Shown: in pieces, positions 13,701 through 26,041 of the stretch
Layout: the number at the start of each line of letters is the position of its first letter
Numbering within the stretch: the stretch's first letter is position 1
Assembly (NCBI GenBank): GCA_023374025.1
Contig: SIJG01000166.1
Coordinates: 62,001-126,000, forward strand
Source of the DNA: Heterodera schachtii
Lineage: Eukaryota > Nematoda > Chromadorea > Rhabditida > Heteroderidae
Direction of reading: 5' to 3'
DNA length: 64,000 bases
Translations under genes and position numbers: made by a program
Notes under the pieces: generated by a model
The model's input: only the letters and a program-made list of their open reading frames with translations
Database searches by the model: none
Told to the model about the DNA's origin: nothing

Positions 13701-16700
13701 TTTCAATAAAAATGAATGCTTTATGTAAGTACACTTTTATTAATCACAATTATTTTGCATTCAATTTAATTAAAACAATTAAAATTATATTAATTAACAT
13801 GGGTTTAATTGCGTTAAATTTTATTCAAAAATATATTTTATCTACACAACTTTGCCCGAGGGGCAATTCAAAAATCGTCATTTTGATCATTGATCACTTG
13901 GCGGCTTAGCCCATTCTTATTACCGTATCCGGGCACAGTTTTTGTGCCGTGCCAATGTTTTCTGAGCCCGTCCGTGCCGCGCCATTTTGGCACAAAATCC
14001 ATTAGGACAACACATACACACACATGCCCTTCACCAGAGCAATTACATCATAATTCCATGCCAATCCCAGCTCTATCTATCATATCATGCCAAAAACTTG
14101 AAAAATTTTATCCCAAAATGCCATTTAATCCCTTCCAAAGTCAAAATCCCAGTTGAAGGCGGAGACAATCCCTTCCAAAGTCAAATCCCAGTTGAGAGCG
14201 GAGACTTCGGCACTCTGAGAGTGTTTAGTCACGTGCCCCGTTTTAATGAGTGGCTCAATGTTCGGGACGGCACTCAATTAGTCATTTTTTGACTAATTAA
14301 ATTTTTCATTTAATTTGTGCCATTGGCGGCAATTTGTTGTTGTTGTCACGTGGCGGCACGGATTTTAGTTGATTAATTTTTTCTTCAGCAGAGGATAAAA
14401 CATTTAAAATTATTAGTCCATTTTTTATTTTTTAGAGGATTCAATTTTTCTATCTTTTTTAAACGGATTTTCGGCACAAAATGCCATCAGTTTTCGTCTA
14501 AGTCTAAGTAATTTTCCGGATAAAAAATTCCTGAGAATACTTCTTTTTTTTAAAACACCGTTTATTGTTTTTTCATTATTTCATTTTATCAAATCTATTG
14601 AACAGTACAGAGGGACGACATTTTTGAATATCCCTCCGCTGGGAGCCGAACCCAAACCCTTTTTTTTTCTTAAAATGGTCGAACCCACTGAGCCACAGAT
14701 AAACCCTCTTTTAGATCTTTCGAATCCGATCAAGAGAATTTTGATCATTTTATTCCAAAAAAAATCTACCTGAATTCTAATGAAAATGGCACACATTTTC
14801 ATCCATTAAACATTTTTTTTCCTGCCAAAGTGTCGGATTATTATTTAGAAAATTCGACGAAAAATTTTTTTCCCTAATAAATGACGTCATCTCATGAACA
14901 TTTTTATTGATGGCACATTGCTTTTACCACACAATGCCAAATTTTGTTTCTCTGATTTTTCTTTAAATTTTCATGCTTTTCCCCGTGCCAAATTTTGTCT
15001 CTGATTTTTTTTTATTTAAATTTTCATGCTTTATCCAAATGCCAAATTTTGTGTCTCTAATTTGTATTTAAATTTTCCATTTTTAAATTTCAGATAATAC
15101 ACTTTTTTTCCCGCCATTCAGACGGTTCAGACATGGATTGTGGCAACAAACGACCAAGGACAACAATTTCGGCAAAAAGCCTGGAGACGCTGAAGCTGGC
15201 CTACCAGGACAGCAAGAAGCCGGCACGCCATGTGCGCGAGCAGTTGGCCTCCCAGACCGGGCTGGACATGCGCGTGGTGCAAGTGTGGTTCCAGGTGGGT
15301 GGACGGCACGGCACGGCATTGAAAATTAATTTTTTGCGCTTTCTTAAGAATCGACGGGCCAAGGACAAACGCTTAAAGGTAAAAGCAATCCATCCATCAA
15401 TTCATCAAATTGCCTAATTAATCCAGTTTGGGACTAATTAACAATAATTGGGTGCACGTACTCATTAATTAGTTAATTAATTGGGGCGGTTGGGCGGGTT
15501 TTTTGACTTTTGTGCCGCCAACTTTAAAGTTTCGTTGATGACAGCCGAGATTTGAAGAGTTGCGCCCCGATGATTTGTTGAGACATCAATTTTTTAAAAA
15601 ATCGGCACCAACTCACCCGAATACAAATGATCCAAAATTTTTGGCCATAAAAATCATGCCAAACTTAGTGCCCATAATATTGGCAAGATTATGCCAAAAA
15701 AAATGATTGCCTCCGATTGTTTTAACATTTTTTTCCTATCATCGAAGCCCCTTTTTTTGCCTGGAAATCCAAGCATTTGTCGTGTTTTTGGAGTCATCCG
15801 TGCCCGGGTTTTTTTCCGGTTTTGAAAAATTTGTGCCGGATTTTTTGGGATTTGGCGATAGAAGCATTTTTTTTTCTATCATCGAGGCTTTTCTTTTTAC
15901 CCAGACATTTGTCGGGTTTTTGGAGGTTACCGTGCCAGATTTTTGCCAGCTTTTTCCCGATTCTGAAAAATTTGTGCCGGATTTTTTGGGATTTGGCGAT
16001 AGAAGCATTTTTTTTCTATCATCGAGGCTTTTCTTTTTACCCAGACATTTGTCGGGTTTTTGGAGTTACCGTGCCAGATTTTTGCCAGCTTTTTCTCGAT
16101 TCTGAAAAATTTGTGCCGCAATTTTTTTTTCGGATTTTAACGATTTTCTATCAGTTTCATTGCCCCCAGAAGGACAACGAGCGTCGGTTGGCTGCCGCCC
16201 ATCACCAGCACCAACACGGGGGCGGTGGCGCGGGCATCGGTGCCGACCCGCACCACCGGTCCGGCAGCGGTTCGACCGTCAGCAGTTCCGGCGGCGGCGG
16301 CTGGGTGGCGGTCCCGGCTCCGTGTCCGGGAGCAGTGGGATGCCAATGGGCGCTGGCGCCATGCTGTTTGGGCGCAGCGGGGGCTCCGGCGGCGGCGCGC
16401 TCGGTGACTCTGACTCGGGCGCGTCCAACGAAGCGGAAAGTCCATTTTACGGTACGCGGTAGGCGCGCGCTTTTATAGCATGCATGGATTACTGTAATCG
16501 CCCTGTTTGTACCAGAATCCCGAGAATTTTGGCAAAACCCGGTCCTGTGTACCCCAGTACAAATCCCCTCATCAGGGATGCCAATTTAAATTTTTGGCCA
16601 GACAGAAACTCTGACAATATTCCCTATCCCGGGTTTTTTTTGGTTCTCATTCACGAACCCATGCCACGGCACCAATTCCCAACCCTGCGGAGTTCTCTGA

Positions 16701-19700
16701 TCCCGGTTTTAATTGCGTGCCACGGCACTTATTCTGATCCTGATCCGACGGGGAGTAAATCCTCCGGTCCCGAGCATCACAAGTGATCTGGGGCGTCTAA
16801 ATCATCATCTTATTGGGGTGGCCAAAGCTAATTTCTTTTTTTTTTTGACCATGGACCAAAAAGTGATCAGAATTAAAAACAAAATTTGTAACGAATAATT
16901 ACTTTTCTTTTTAAATTTTATTTTTAATTATTTTTTGTAAGATTTTCGATTTTTTAATTTAAATTTTTTTTACATTTTTTTAGCCTACACAAACCCCGAA
17001 GCTTCCTCCGATGTTGATGGTCATTCGATGAGCGAATTTTATGGTAATTAATTAATTAAACATTTAATTTAATGTAATTAATTTAATTTTATCCGCAAAA
17101 AATTCCGCATTCTTTTTTTTAAATTTTTCGTTAACATTTTTTTTTCTGGCTTTCCGTTTCCGCCAAAAAAAGGTGGTGACGACGACAACAACGAAATTCA
17201 ATCTTTTAATTAAATTTGTGGTCCCCCACCGCCTTTTGGTGCTTCTCCGTCGTCCAAGCATAGTGTTATTAATCCCTTTGGCTTAATCTCTTTAAACCAT
17301 TTATTTTGTATTTTTTTTGGTAATTAATCCCTTTGGCGATATTTTTCTTGGACGAAACGCCACGTAATTGTCAAACGTTGGGCGGTGGCGTAATTTTTAA
17401 ATTGAAAAACAACGGACATTTTTTCGGTGATAAACCAATCCAATCTGATCAGTGATCTCTAAGCTAAGCCTTTAAAAAAATTTGAATTAAATACAATGCG
17501 TCATTTTCTGATTACCCCTAATTAGCGAGGGATGACAAATTGATTAATTATTGAGTGTTAAGTTATCAGGTATATCACTAAATTACTTGAGCAGTGAAAT
17601 GCGTCATTTTCTGTTTATCCCTAATTTTGCTAGGGAGGATAAATTAGGATTAAGAGATAAACAAATAATTAATGATGAAGTGACAAATTGCTCATCAATT
17701 CTCACTTACAAATTAGTGATATTAAAATTAATTTGAAAAATAGATTTGTTAAAATATAATAATTTTAAAATAAAAAACAAAAACAAATTATTGGGCAAAG
17801 CACTTTTTTCAACTAAAAAAATTTGTTACAAAAAATTTCAATATTTTTTTTTAAACAAAATTTTAATTGAAAATATAATTCCTTAAATTGATGCTTTTCA
17901 GACCCGAGCGGCTTCCACAGTTTGCAAGGGGCGCCGCCCGGCACGGCGGACCCATTGAATGCCATGGCACTGCAACACCAACAACAACAAGCAACATCCC
18001 CCCGGGGGCACGCCGACCAGCAGCAGCAACAGCTCACTGCAGCAACTGTCCTCAATGATGGCACCGCTGGTCCACCAGCAGCAGCAGCAGCAACATGCAA
18101 AACAGGTAGCACAATGTGATAAGAGTGACAAACATAATGATCAGTAGTGATCATAGTGATCAGTGATCATAGTAATCAGTGATCAGAGTGACAAACATAA
18201 TGATCAGTAGTGATCATAGTGATCAGTGATCATAGTAATCAGTGATCAGAGTGACACCAGCAGCAGCAGTTACCCGACTAACCATTAGTGATAACATGGT
18301 GATTTATTGATAGCAGTGATCAGTGATGACAAAAAGATTAGCGATTAGAGTGATGCCAGCCGTTATCTGATTGATCCATTAGTGATATAATGGAGATCAT
18401 TGGTATCATTGATCAGTGATAAACATAATGGTGATCAGTGATTAAACTGATAACTTTATGTGTGATTAGAGTGAGAGCAGCAGAGTGATCAATTATAAAG
18501 TGATTTTGATACCATATCAGTGATCCGACACAATGCCAAGAAAATTTTTGAAAAATGCCAATTTTAAACGAGTGCCAATTTTTCATTCAGTCCCCGCTCC
18601 AACAACAGCTGCACAACGGTTCACCACCAGTTGGCCACCAACAGTCATCGTTGTTTTTGCTGGAACAGCTGAGCGGGCCCAGGACGCCGTTGGGCGGTGG
18701 CGCCGGAGGCGCAGGAGGAGGAGGTGAAAACAATGGCACAAAAATGCCGAAAATTGGCGCTTAGTGGTGCACTAAGCCATCGCAAAATGCCAATGCCAAT
18801 TTTGAATGCCAAAGTCTTAAAGTCACACAATTAACTATTTATGTATTAAAAAACCCATCAGGCATGAACGGCACTGGTGCCATGCCGTCGTCCGCGCCGC
18901 CGATGTCCAATGGCACTACCGCCGCCGGCGGCGGTGGTGACCCAGCGCAGCAGCAAGCAGTTGGCACGCCACAGCAGCGGATGTTCATGCAACACAATGG
19001 CACCACCACCGTTTCGCCGGCAAACGGATGTCATGCCGGTGCGCAAATTATGCCGTCCGCCGACGGCGGCATCATTGGCACAGGGGGCCAACCGATCATC
19101 GGTGCCGGTGCCACCGTCACAACCACCGCTGGTGTCAGTGTTGTTGATCACCAACAGCAACAATATTTGATGGCTGCTGCTGCAATGAACGGATTTGGTG
19201 GGTTTTTGAGAAGTGATCAGGAAAATTTTGGTTTCTTGATCAATAAATTTACAAAGCAAAAAGTGATCGGACCGTAAAAATTTAATGATCATTAAAATAG
19301 AAAAGGTGACCAGAAATGTTTTAATAGTCGGAAAATATTTGAAAAAGTGATCGAAAATGATAGGTATTTTTGCAGTGATCGGAAATGCTTTTTGATCAAT
19401 TAAAAATTTTTTTTGAATGCTTCTTGATTGATTTAAAATATTGCCCAAAATAAGAATTAAATGTTTGCTCTTTTTTCTGGCCTTATTACAAACCAATGTT
19501 TCTTCGTTTTTCAATTTGTTTCATGAAATAAATGCATTTTCAAGTGAATATTTAACAAAAATTTCAGCCAAATTTAAATTTAAATCATTTTAAATCATTA
19601 ATTAATTATTATTAATTAATTATTATTTTCCCCCAATTTTTAGCCCCACCCCATCCTCATCTTGGCCAATTTATGCTGAATGGTGGCGGCGCGCCGTCGG

Positions 19701-20071
19701 CCGCTATGCCGCCAATGCCTGCCGACTTTTATGGCTTCACCGGGTCGGCGGCGACGGCACACCATGCGCCGATGATGGCATCGGCATTTGCCGGCGGTGC
19801 CATCGTCGGCGCCGGAGGCGCTGCCGGTGGCGGTGGCCCACCATTTTCGCCATCATTTCACCACCAAAATCAGCATCATCATAACCTGCAGAATCAGCAT
19901 CAAATGCAAGCAGTAGCTGCAGAACAACAACAGCAACAACAACAACAACAGCAGTTGGAGCAGTACATGCAACACCACCAACACCACCTGCACCACCACC
20001 AGCAGCAGCAACAACAGCTGCAACAGCAGTACCAGCAGAACAACCATGCGGCTGCGACCATTCTTCAATGA
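5879..20071 (+). CDS. ceh-14: LIM-homeobox transcription factor, Lhx3/Lim3/CEH-14 class (5' end missing)
   Basis: Sequence-specific nuclear transcription factor; Lhx3-class proteins specify neuron identity. Exons read with GT/AG borders and matching phase: 5879-5943, 6576-6815, 7665-7752, 15122-15294, 15349-15378, 16170-16451, 16984-17043, 17902-18105, 18591-18723, 18862-19197, 19644-20071 (stop TGA). The product has two LIM domains, a homeodomain starting [16 protein letters not shown], then about 450 residues rich in Gly, Ala, Gln and His. From memory C. elegans CEH-14 is near 350 residues, so this C-terminus is much longer. The exons at 16170 and 17902 each need a one-base frame correction to join their neighbours, at a GGC run and at a C6G5 run. 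The start codon and first exon(s) lie upstream of 5879 and were not found. Class assignment is strong; orthology to ceh-14 rather than another Lhx3 member rests on the homeodomain and the acidic DGSDMD lead-in. Confidence 0.9.
6830..7580. repeat. TGATCA-word array in the LIM-domain intron
   Basis: Dozens of GATCA/TGATC words occur at irregular spacing, with a longer unit of roughly 110 bp (GGGCAACGGTCAC, GATAAGCGA, AATTAGTATCTG) repeated about five times. Confidence 0.75.
7955..8175. repeat. About 43 bp degenerate tandem repeat
   Basis: About five units contain AAAATGCCACAATTTTTC and TTTATCGAAAATTC in the long intron between the LIM and homeodomain exons. Confidence 0.65.
8490..8775. repeat. 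About 140 bp direct repeat, two copies
   Basis: TGCAAATAAAAATTGATGCC through ATTTTCCCGGAAT occurs twice in tandem in the same long intron. Confidence 0.7.
8895..9150. repeat. About 130 bp direct repeat, two copies
   Basis: TTTATCCCATTTTAAT followed by AGCCTAAATCCATTAA recurs at about 8950 and 9080 in the long ceh-14 intron. Confidence 0.65.
9525..9665. repeat. CCTGGATCCAGG word array
   Basis: Overlapping CCTGGACC, GGATCC and TCCAGG words follow GAGCTCGACC, the same style as the 99 bp MITEs at 54466 and 56770. Confidence 0.55.
10930..11240. repeat. About 46 bp degenerate tandem repeat
   Basis: Six or so units share GGCACTAAAATAATCAGG and AAACTCGGATTTT in the long ceh-14 intron. The degenerate array at 11340-11550 that follows uses CGGGATC words instead. 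Confidence 0.65.
14580..14710 (-). mobile_element. tRNA-derived SINE candidate
   Basis: On the minus strand TGGCTCAGTGGG (14684-14695) fits a pol III box A, and GGTTCGGCTCCC (14641-14652) fits box B, with 31 bp between them as in a tRNA. The region does not fold convincingly as a complete tRNA (an A9 run lies between the boxes). Confidence 0.4.
15122..15378 (+). CDS. ceh-14: Homeodomain exons of the ceh-14-like gene
   Basis: Exons 15122-15294 and 15349-15378 encode the 60-residue DNA-binding homeodomain. Helix 3 reads RVVQVWFQ in the first exon and [10 protein letters not shown] in the second, so the intron falls exactly between Q50 and N51. The [10 protein letters not shown] and TGLDMR words are diagnostic of the Lhx3 class; Lhx1/5 would read PTRHIREQL. 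The intron is only 54 nt, divisible by three, and has no in-frame stop. The next exon (16170) resumes with KDNERR after the terminal lysine. Confidence 0.93.
15735..16130. repeat. About 139 bp tandem repeat, nearly three copies
   Basis: Units starting CTATCATCGAGGC and containing TTGTGCCGGATTTTTTGGG repeat at about 139 bp in the intron after the homeodomain of the ceh-14-like gene. The first unit is the most diverged. Confidence 0.8.
18106..18530. repeat. GTGATCA-word array in a 3' intron of the ceh-14-like gene
   Basis: Short GTGATCA/AGTGAT words are dense here and include an exact tandem copy of about 67 bp at 18121-18253. A sparser version continues in the intron 19198-19400. Confidence 0.75.
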
Positions 20072-22630
20072 AAATTACGCAAAAAAAAAAAAATGGTGAA
20101 AAAATGAAAATTCCTAATTTTAATTGGACGTCATTTGAATGGCATGGCATACATACTGTATATGTATTTGCTTCTTATTTTCTTAAATTGCCTGCTGATC
20201 AAAACACCATGGAGAGTATTTACATTTTCTATTCATTTTTATTGTAACATTTTACGGTAATTTGAGACCCCTCTCACCCGAATTTTCCGAAAAATTTCGC
20301 TTAATTTTTCCAAAAATCCACGGAAATAAGCAAAAAAAAAAATTTTTGATGAAAAACTGTTTTTTAAAGATGGTAAGAATGCCAAATTTTTCCCTAAAAA
20401 TTTAAAAAGAAAGTACACGCAAAAAATAAATCCTGGGGACCGACCGTCCCCGATACAATAATATAACAAAAAACCACTGTTTTGATCAGCCTTAATTTTT
20501 GTGTTTTGAATTTATCGATCGTCTAGTCCATTGGAATACCACCACACATTAATGATCAATTCATTCATTCATCCATCCACATCAATCCATCATCAATCAG
20601 CGCAACAATAAATTGTGATTTTTTGATTTATTTTTACTGTAATTTTTTTTTACATTTTTTGGCATTTTGTACATTTTTCTAATCAATTCAAATTTTGTGT
20701 TGGTTCACTCACCATTTTCCCTGATGATTATTCTTTTTTGCCGTCATTATCTCCATTACAGTATTCCGTATACATAAATATACTTCATTTGCCCCCCCCC
20801 CCTACCGTCACATTACCGTACTCCCCCCATTCCAACAGTCCGTTTTTTTGTTTACAATATTTTAAATTACTTTCATGTGTAAGAGCTTTTTAATTGAACC
20901 AATTAAGCATGGAATTTGTCAATCATGTTCATTTTTGTGTTAATGGAAATGGTATTTACTATAAATGAAATAAAATTTTATAAAATATATTTTTTATTTA
21001 AATGTATTAGTTATTTATGGAAAAAAATTTCAAAAATATTTTATTTACATATTTTGGTCTTGATCAGAGATCTCAAGCTATACAAATAATGCGATCTGAA
21101 TAAAAATAGAAAAATTTGGATCACTTTTTCATTTAAATGGCATAAGCAAAAAAATGATTTTTTTTTTAAATTTGAAAATTCAAAATATTTTCTCTAAAAG
21201 TGCAAATAAATCAAATTTTTTATGAATTTTTTAAATTCAACATCAAAAACTTTGTTAACACCTTCATAAATTCCAAGCATAGTCAGATCGCATTTTAAAA
21301 ATTTAACAGATTTTTAATAGTCAGGTCCCGGATTTTCAGGAGACAAATTTCTCCAAAAGTGGGCCAAAAAAATCCCTTAAAAATCCGGGGGCCCTGGAAT
21401 AAAAATAAAGCACAAAAAAAAATATTTCAATTGAAAAATAAGGCTTTTTGGGAATTCATTCCTGCTGCTCATTGCTGTTGTTGTCCTCCATGTATGGCAT
21501 TTCTTCGACCACCAATTTCACGGGGTCCGCTCTCTGAATTTTTTTTTTGAATTTTAAAATATTTAACTTTGGGGTTAGTTAGAATTGGAATTAAAATTAA
21601 ATCAATTAATTAGCATGGGTTAATTAGCGCTTGGGTTTGAATTAATAACTCGTATCTTGGTATACAAAACCAAAAAATAAAATAAAAAAAAATTTAAAAA
21701 AAAATTTTTTAAATTAAAAAATTAAAAAAAATTTATAAATTTTAAATTTTAAAATTAAATTCCAAAAAATCATCTTTTTAAAAAAAATATTTATAATGTC
21801 TTTTGGTTTTTGCTATTCATCTTATTTGTTTGTTTTTTGGTTAACTTTTGGATTTAGAATTGATTTATATATACGAAATTAATTGGATTAGGCTGTTTGG
21901 TTAATGATGGTTAATTGAGCTTGACCTTTTGAAAAAGCCTGGACCTGTAAGTGGACTTGGGTTTCTGAAAAAAAACCAAGGAAAATCAAAGGTCCAGGAA
22001 ACCCAGGTTGCCTAAAAATAATTGCCGGACCTAGGCCCAGATCGAACTCTAATCGTTAATTAATTTTTTAATTCTTTTTAAAAAATGCTTTAACAAAAAA
22101 ACTTCCACAAGGAAATGGGTTTCAAAAATGGAAATGCCAAGAAAATTATGTAAAATTTATGGGTTTTTTTTAATTTTTAATGTGCGGGTGCCATCAAATA
22201 TTTCGTTAAGATTTGTAAAGAAATGCCAAACAATTATTTATTAACCCGTTAAATATGGCACAAAAAATTTGTTATTAAGCATGTGTGTGTGTGAAATAAG
22301 CAAGCATAAAGACAATTTTGCCGATATAATAATTAAAAGCACAGCGCAACCAAAAAATGATGCCATCGCCAAAGTGCCAATATTTCGACGGCATCATTTT
22401 ATTGATCAATGTTTTTTTTGGTGAAATGCAATTGCTCTGATCACTCTCTGATTAATCCATTGAATTTTTACTGCGGTGGATTTTTGTTATTTGCGTTTAA
22501 AAAAATTTTCAGTTTTTTTTTTTGAAAAACGGCAATATTTCGTCAATTTTTTTTTGGCGAATGCCCTAATTACGTGAGTCCATAAACGCCGCCCGCATAA
22601 TTTCCGTAATTAAGAGAAGCCTAGCCCTGA
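20072..22630. other. Tail-to-tail intergenic spacer
   Basis: AT-rich sequence between two convergent genes. It holds the 3' UTR of the ceh-14-like gene (AATAAA near 20427 is a candidate signal) and a CCTGGACC-type element at about 21915-22060. No gene seen. Confidence 0.5.
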
Positions 22631-25600
22631 TCAGTAGTGATCCGAGTTTTTGTTTTGCTCCCAGCAATTAATCAGCATGTTATCACTGGTATCCTCATCA
22701 TTAATCAGCATATACGCATCAACAACAACCACCTTCAGTTGCCCATTAGCGACGGCGCCGGACGATGTCGCCGGACTAATTGGTGTCGGCGGCTGTTGCT
22801 GCAGGTGGTTGTTGTTGCCGGGTTCCGGTGACGCGTCGTCGCGCGTTGCGCTCGCGGCATAATGATGTTGTTGTTGTTGCTGTTGTGGATTATGATGCGG
22901 ATATTGGCGATTTGGAGTGTCATAATGATGCTGATGGTAGCCCCCGTCGTGTTCCGGCGACGGCATCGCGGCAACAAACATTCCGCTGCCTTTCACCGGT
23001 GTGCCGCCGCGTCCGCCACTGCTGCTGTTCATCTGAATTTGGCAATGCAATCAATTGGTACCTAATTAGGGTTAAGTAATGAATAGCCCCTCTTCATTAG
23101 AGTTCATTACCACTAAAAATAAGAGGTGATTAGCTTAATTATCGATACATGGAAAAGAACTCCTTAATTAGGGTTAATTACCACCACCACTTAAAATGTG
23201 CCCTAATTCGTGTCAATTACCAACATTAATAGTGGACTTAATTAATTAGGGATAATTATTTGTCACTTAACGTTACAGCAGGTCTCTCTGCCGTAATTAT
23301 CTTGATTAGAACAATGCAAATACCTGTCTCAGATAATTGCCATAATTAGGCTTAATTACTACAAGCAAAAGTGGATATTATACTAATAAGATGACCCCGT
23401 GAAAAAAAAAGTTTAAGGAAAAGCTCTTTTATGCTGAGAAAAAAAAACAGAAAACAAAAATTGGCACTTTTACAATAAAAAGAAAAAAAAATCGGAAAAT
23501 TTTTGGCACAATTTCACTTTTCTTTATTATTCATTCACTGCTCGGACTTCTGTGCCGGCCAACACAATTTTTATGGAAAGGAAGTGACGCCATCCGGCAC
23601 AACGGTTTGGCACAATTCTTTCGGTGATCCGAAAAATAAAATTTTGAAAAATATTTAAAATTTTTTGTAATTTTTGCCATCTACAAATTTGATCAAGACA
23701 GCCACCATTACAGATCACAAATTCCCTGATCAGTCAGTGTCTTCTTGGGTGTTGCTCAGATTTGGCCATCAGGCCCAAAAACGATACGGTGGGTGCCGTT
23801 ACGGTATTTCTACAGTACCAAGTACCAACGAGGGAACAAAACAAGAAAAATTCTTTTTCTGGAGGCCTACTGAAAAAATTCAAAATAGAATTTCTGCACC
23901 GATCTATCCAACCAATCAATAATATACAGTACCTATCATGCCGTAGCAACTAATGCCGGCCTTTTATGCAACATTTTCCCTGATTTTTTTTTGGTTTTGC
24001 TCACCATCAGCGGTGCCGTCGTTGACGCTGCCATGCCACCGCCGCCATGCAACGGCGTGCCAACATGCGTGTGCCGTGTCGACGTTGAGTCGACCATGAC
24101 GCGTGGTGGTGCACTGTCCGCGCCACCGCCACCGTTCAGCGCGGCCGCGTGCGCTGCCCATCCGTCCACCGGCCGTGCCGCTTGGTAATGGCGATAGCCG
24201 CTGGTGCTTCCGGCACCGCCTGGCGCCGCAGCAATCATTGGCCTGCCAAGGCTCAGCGAGGACTGCTCCGAGTCGTCGGACCGGTGCTGAACACGCGGGA
24301 GGGGAGGGGAAAACGGAGACGTTTTGCGGTGCCATCCAAAAGTTAGGGCTATATGTGGGCTTTACCCAACGCCCGCCTGTATGGTGAGGCTCGAGAATCT
24401 TGACTCTAGATCCCCGAACAAAAACCTTACTGATCCTTTGATTGGGCCCGAAATTTTTGGCGTTTTGTTCGAGAGTTGAAAAATTTTAGGGTGCGCTGAC
24501 GAACCTCTATTTACAATCAAAATTAAGTTATAAAAAAAAAACTATTTTTATGTGGAAAGTGAACGAACGAACTAAGTATTTTGAATTTTTTGGCATTATG
24601 CCATAAACTAGTCTCATCTGTGGGATTTAAATTTTTGAATTTTAAACAAAATGCCCAAATTTTACATTTAGAAAATCTTTAATTTTCGAATTTTTTTCGC
24701 TATTCTCGAGCCTCACTTTTTGGGTTTAGCCTCTTGGCAAAATTTGTTTTGTTTACCTTTTTATAACTTAAAAGGACCACCTTAAATTAGGGAATTGGAC
24801 AACATTTTGCATTCAAAATTAAAAATTTAATTAAAAAAGAAAAATTCAAAATAAAAAGTGCCATTTTTTGCCACTATTTTACATTGTTATGATTTCGGCG
24901 CTGTCTTCGCCTTGTTGTGCCACTTTTTCTGCCATGCAAATATTTCATGAGCACAAACATCATAATGCCAAACACTGATAAAACCTAGCAAAAAAAAAAA
25001 TGGAAAATTTAATTTAATTTAGAAATTTCAAAAAATTTCACCGAACAGGCGAACATCATATTCCTGAGGTCCATTATCTGAACAATTTTTTCTAATTACT
25101 TCTGACTCACAAAAATAGGTTTTTATTTTATTAAAAAAAATTGGGAAAATTTTTTAACAATTTGCCTCCTTAATTTCCTCTCAAAAATTTTTTGGGCAGA
25201 AAAAATGATTTTACGAAAATTTTTAGATGTGTTTGATCAAAAAACCCATAAAAATTGATCAAAAAATCAGAGTAATGAAATGACATCCATTTTATTGTTA
25301 AAATTATTGTCCAATTTTTGTCTCGTAAATTTTTTGTTTTTTAATTTTTGCATTTTCTAATTTTTCGGCTAATTTTGATAAATGTTTTTGGAAAAGGGGC
25401 TTTATCTAATCCGGATCATTTACATAATTGCTCATCCTGTGCATGTCATCGGCCACCTTAAATGAAACATTTAATGAAGAGTTTAAAATTAACGGAAATA
25501 ATTTTAAAAATTATTAATTTTAAAATAACAAAACCAATGGAATAAAAAAAAAATCAATCTAAAATTAATTTAACCAATATAATAATGATGAGAACCTTTG

Positions 25601-26041
25601 AATTAATTCAGATTAAATAAATATCAAAAAAAAAAAATAGAAATAAAAAAGGAAAATAATTTAAATTTAAAACAAATTGTATAAAATAATCAATAAATTT
25701 AAAATTATTTTTAATTAAATAAAATTAATTAAAAAGCAAAAATTAAAATTTATGTAAAAAGCAAATAGCCCAAAAATAATACTTACTATTAAATTATTTT
25801 TTAATTCAATAAAAATTAAATTAAAAGCAAAAAATTAATAAATTAAAAAAATTAATTAATTTTTTATTTTATAATTAATAATAAAAATATTTTTTTGCTG
25901 TTTTGAATTTACCTGCATCATTTTTGGAATGGATTTGAAGATCATGTTCATGTCCGGGTACGGAGCTGGTGGAGGTTCATGGATTATTGCCGGATCCAAA
26001 TAATGTGTTGCGGTTTGATGGTGACTGTTTCCGTTCCCCAT
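22631..26041 (-). CDS. Unrecognised single-pass membrane protein, six exons
   Basis: Exons in transcript order: 25913-26041, 25424-25456, 25042-25077, 24883-24984, 24005-24286, 22631-23032. Every junction is phase 0 and the conceptual product is 327 residues. The N-terminus, MGNGNSHH, fits an N-myristoylation pattern (G2, S6). Residues 1-43 are Pro-rich; a short charged heptad-like stretch follows. One hydrophobic segment (about residues 60-84, MMFACSVLSVFGIMMFVLM) is encoded across three tiny exons, then RKSGTTRRRQRR marks a basic cytoplasmic flank. The remaining about 225 residues are low-complexity (Gly/Ala, His/Gln, Ser/Pro). The ATG at 26041 has no upstream coding, and a TTTTAG about 35 nt upstream could be a trans-splice acceptor. 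I do not recognise the family. The gene is convergent with the ceh-14-like gene. The two 33-36 nt exons are the least certain part, but they keep frame and complete the membrane helix. Confidence 0.68.

Noticed and set aside
15122..15378. Assignment to the LIN-11 (Lhx1/5) class
   Set aside because: The homeodomain has [10 protein letters not shown] and TGLDMRVV, which are Lhx3-class words, not PTRHIREQLA and TGLNMRVI.
18106..18530. GATC-rich arrays as a methylation or replication signal
   Set aside because: The words are TGATCA variants in introns of one gene and behave as repeats; there is no evidence of a GATC-dependent system in such a genome.
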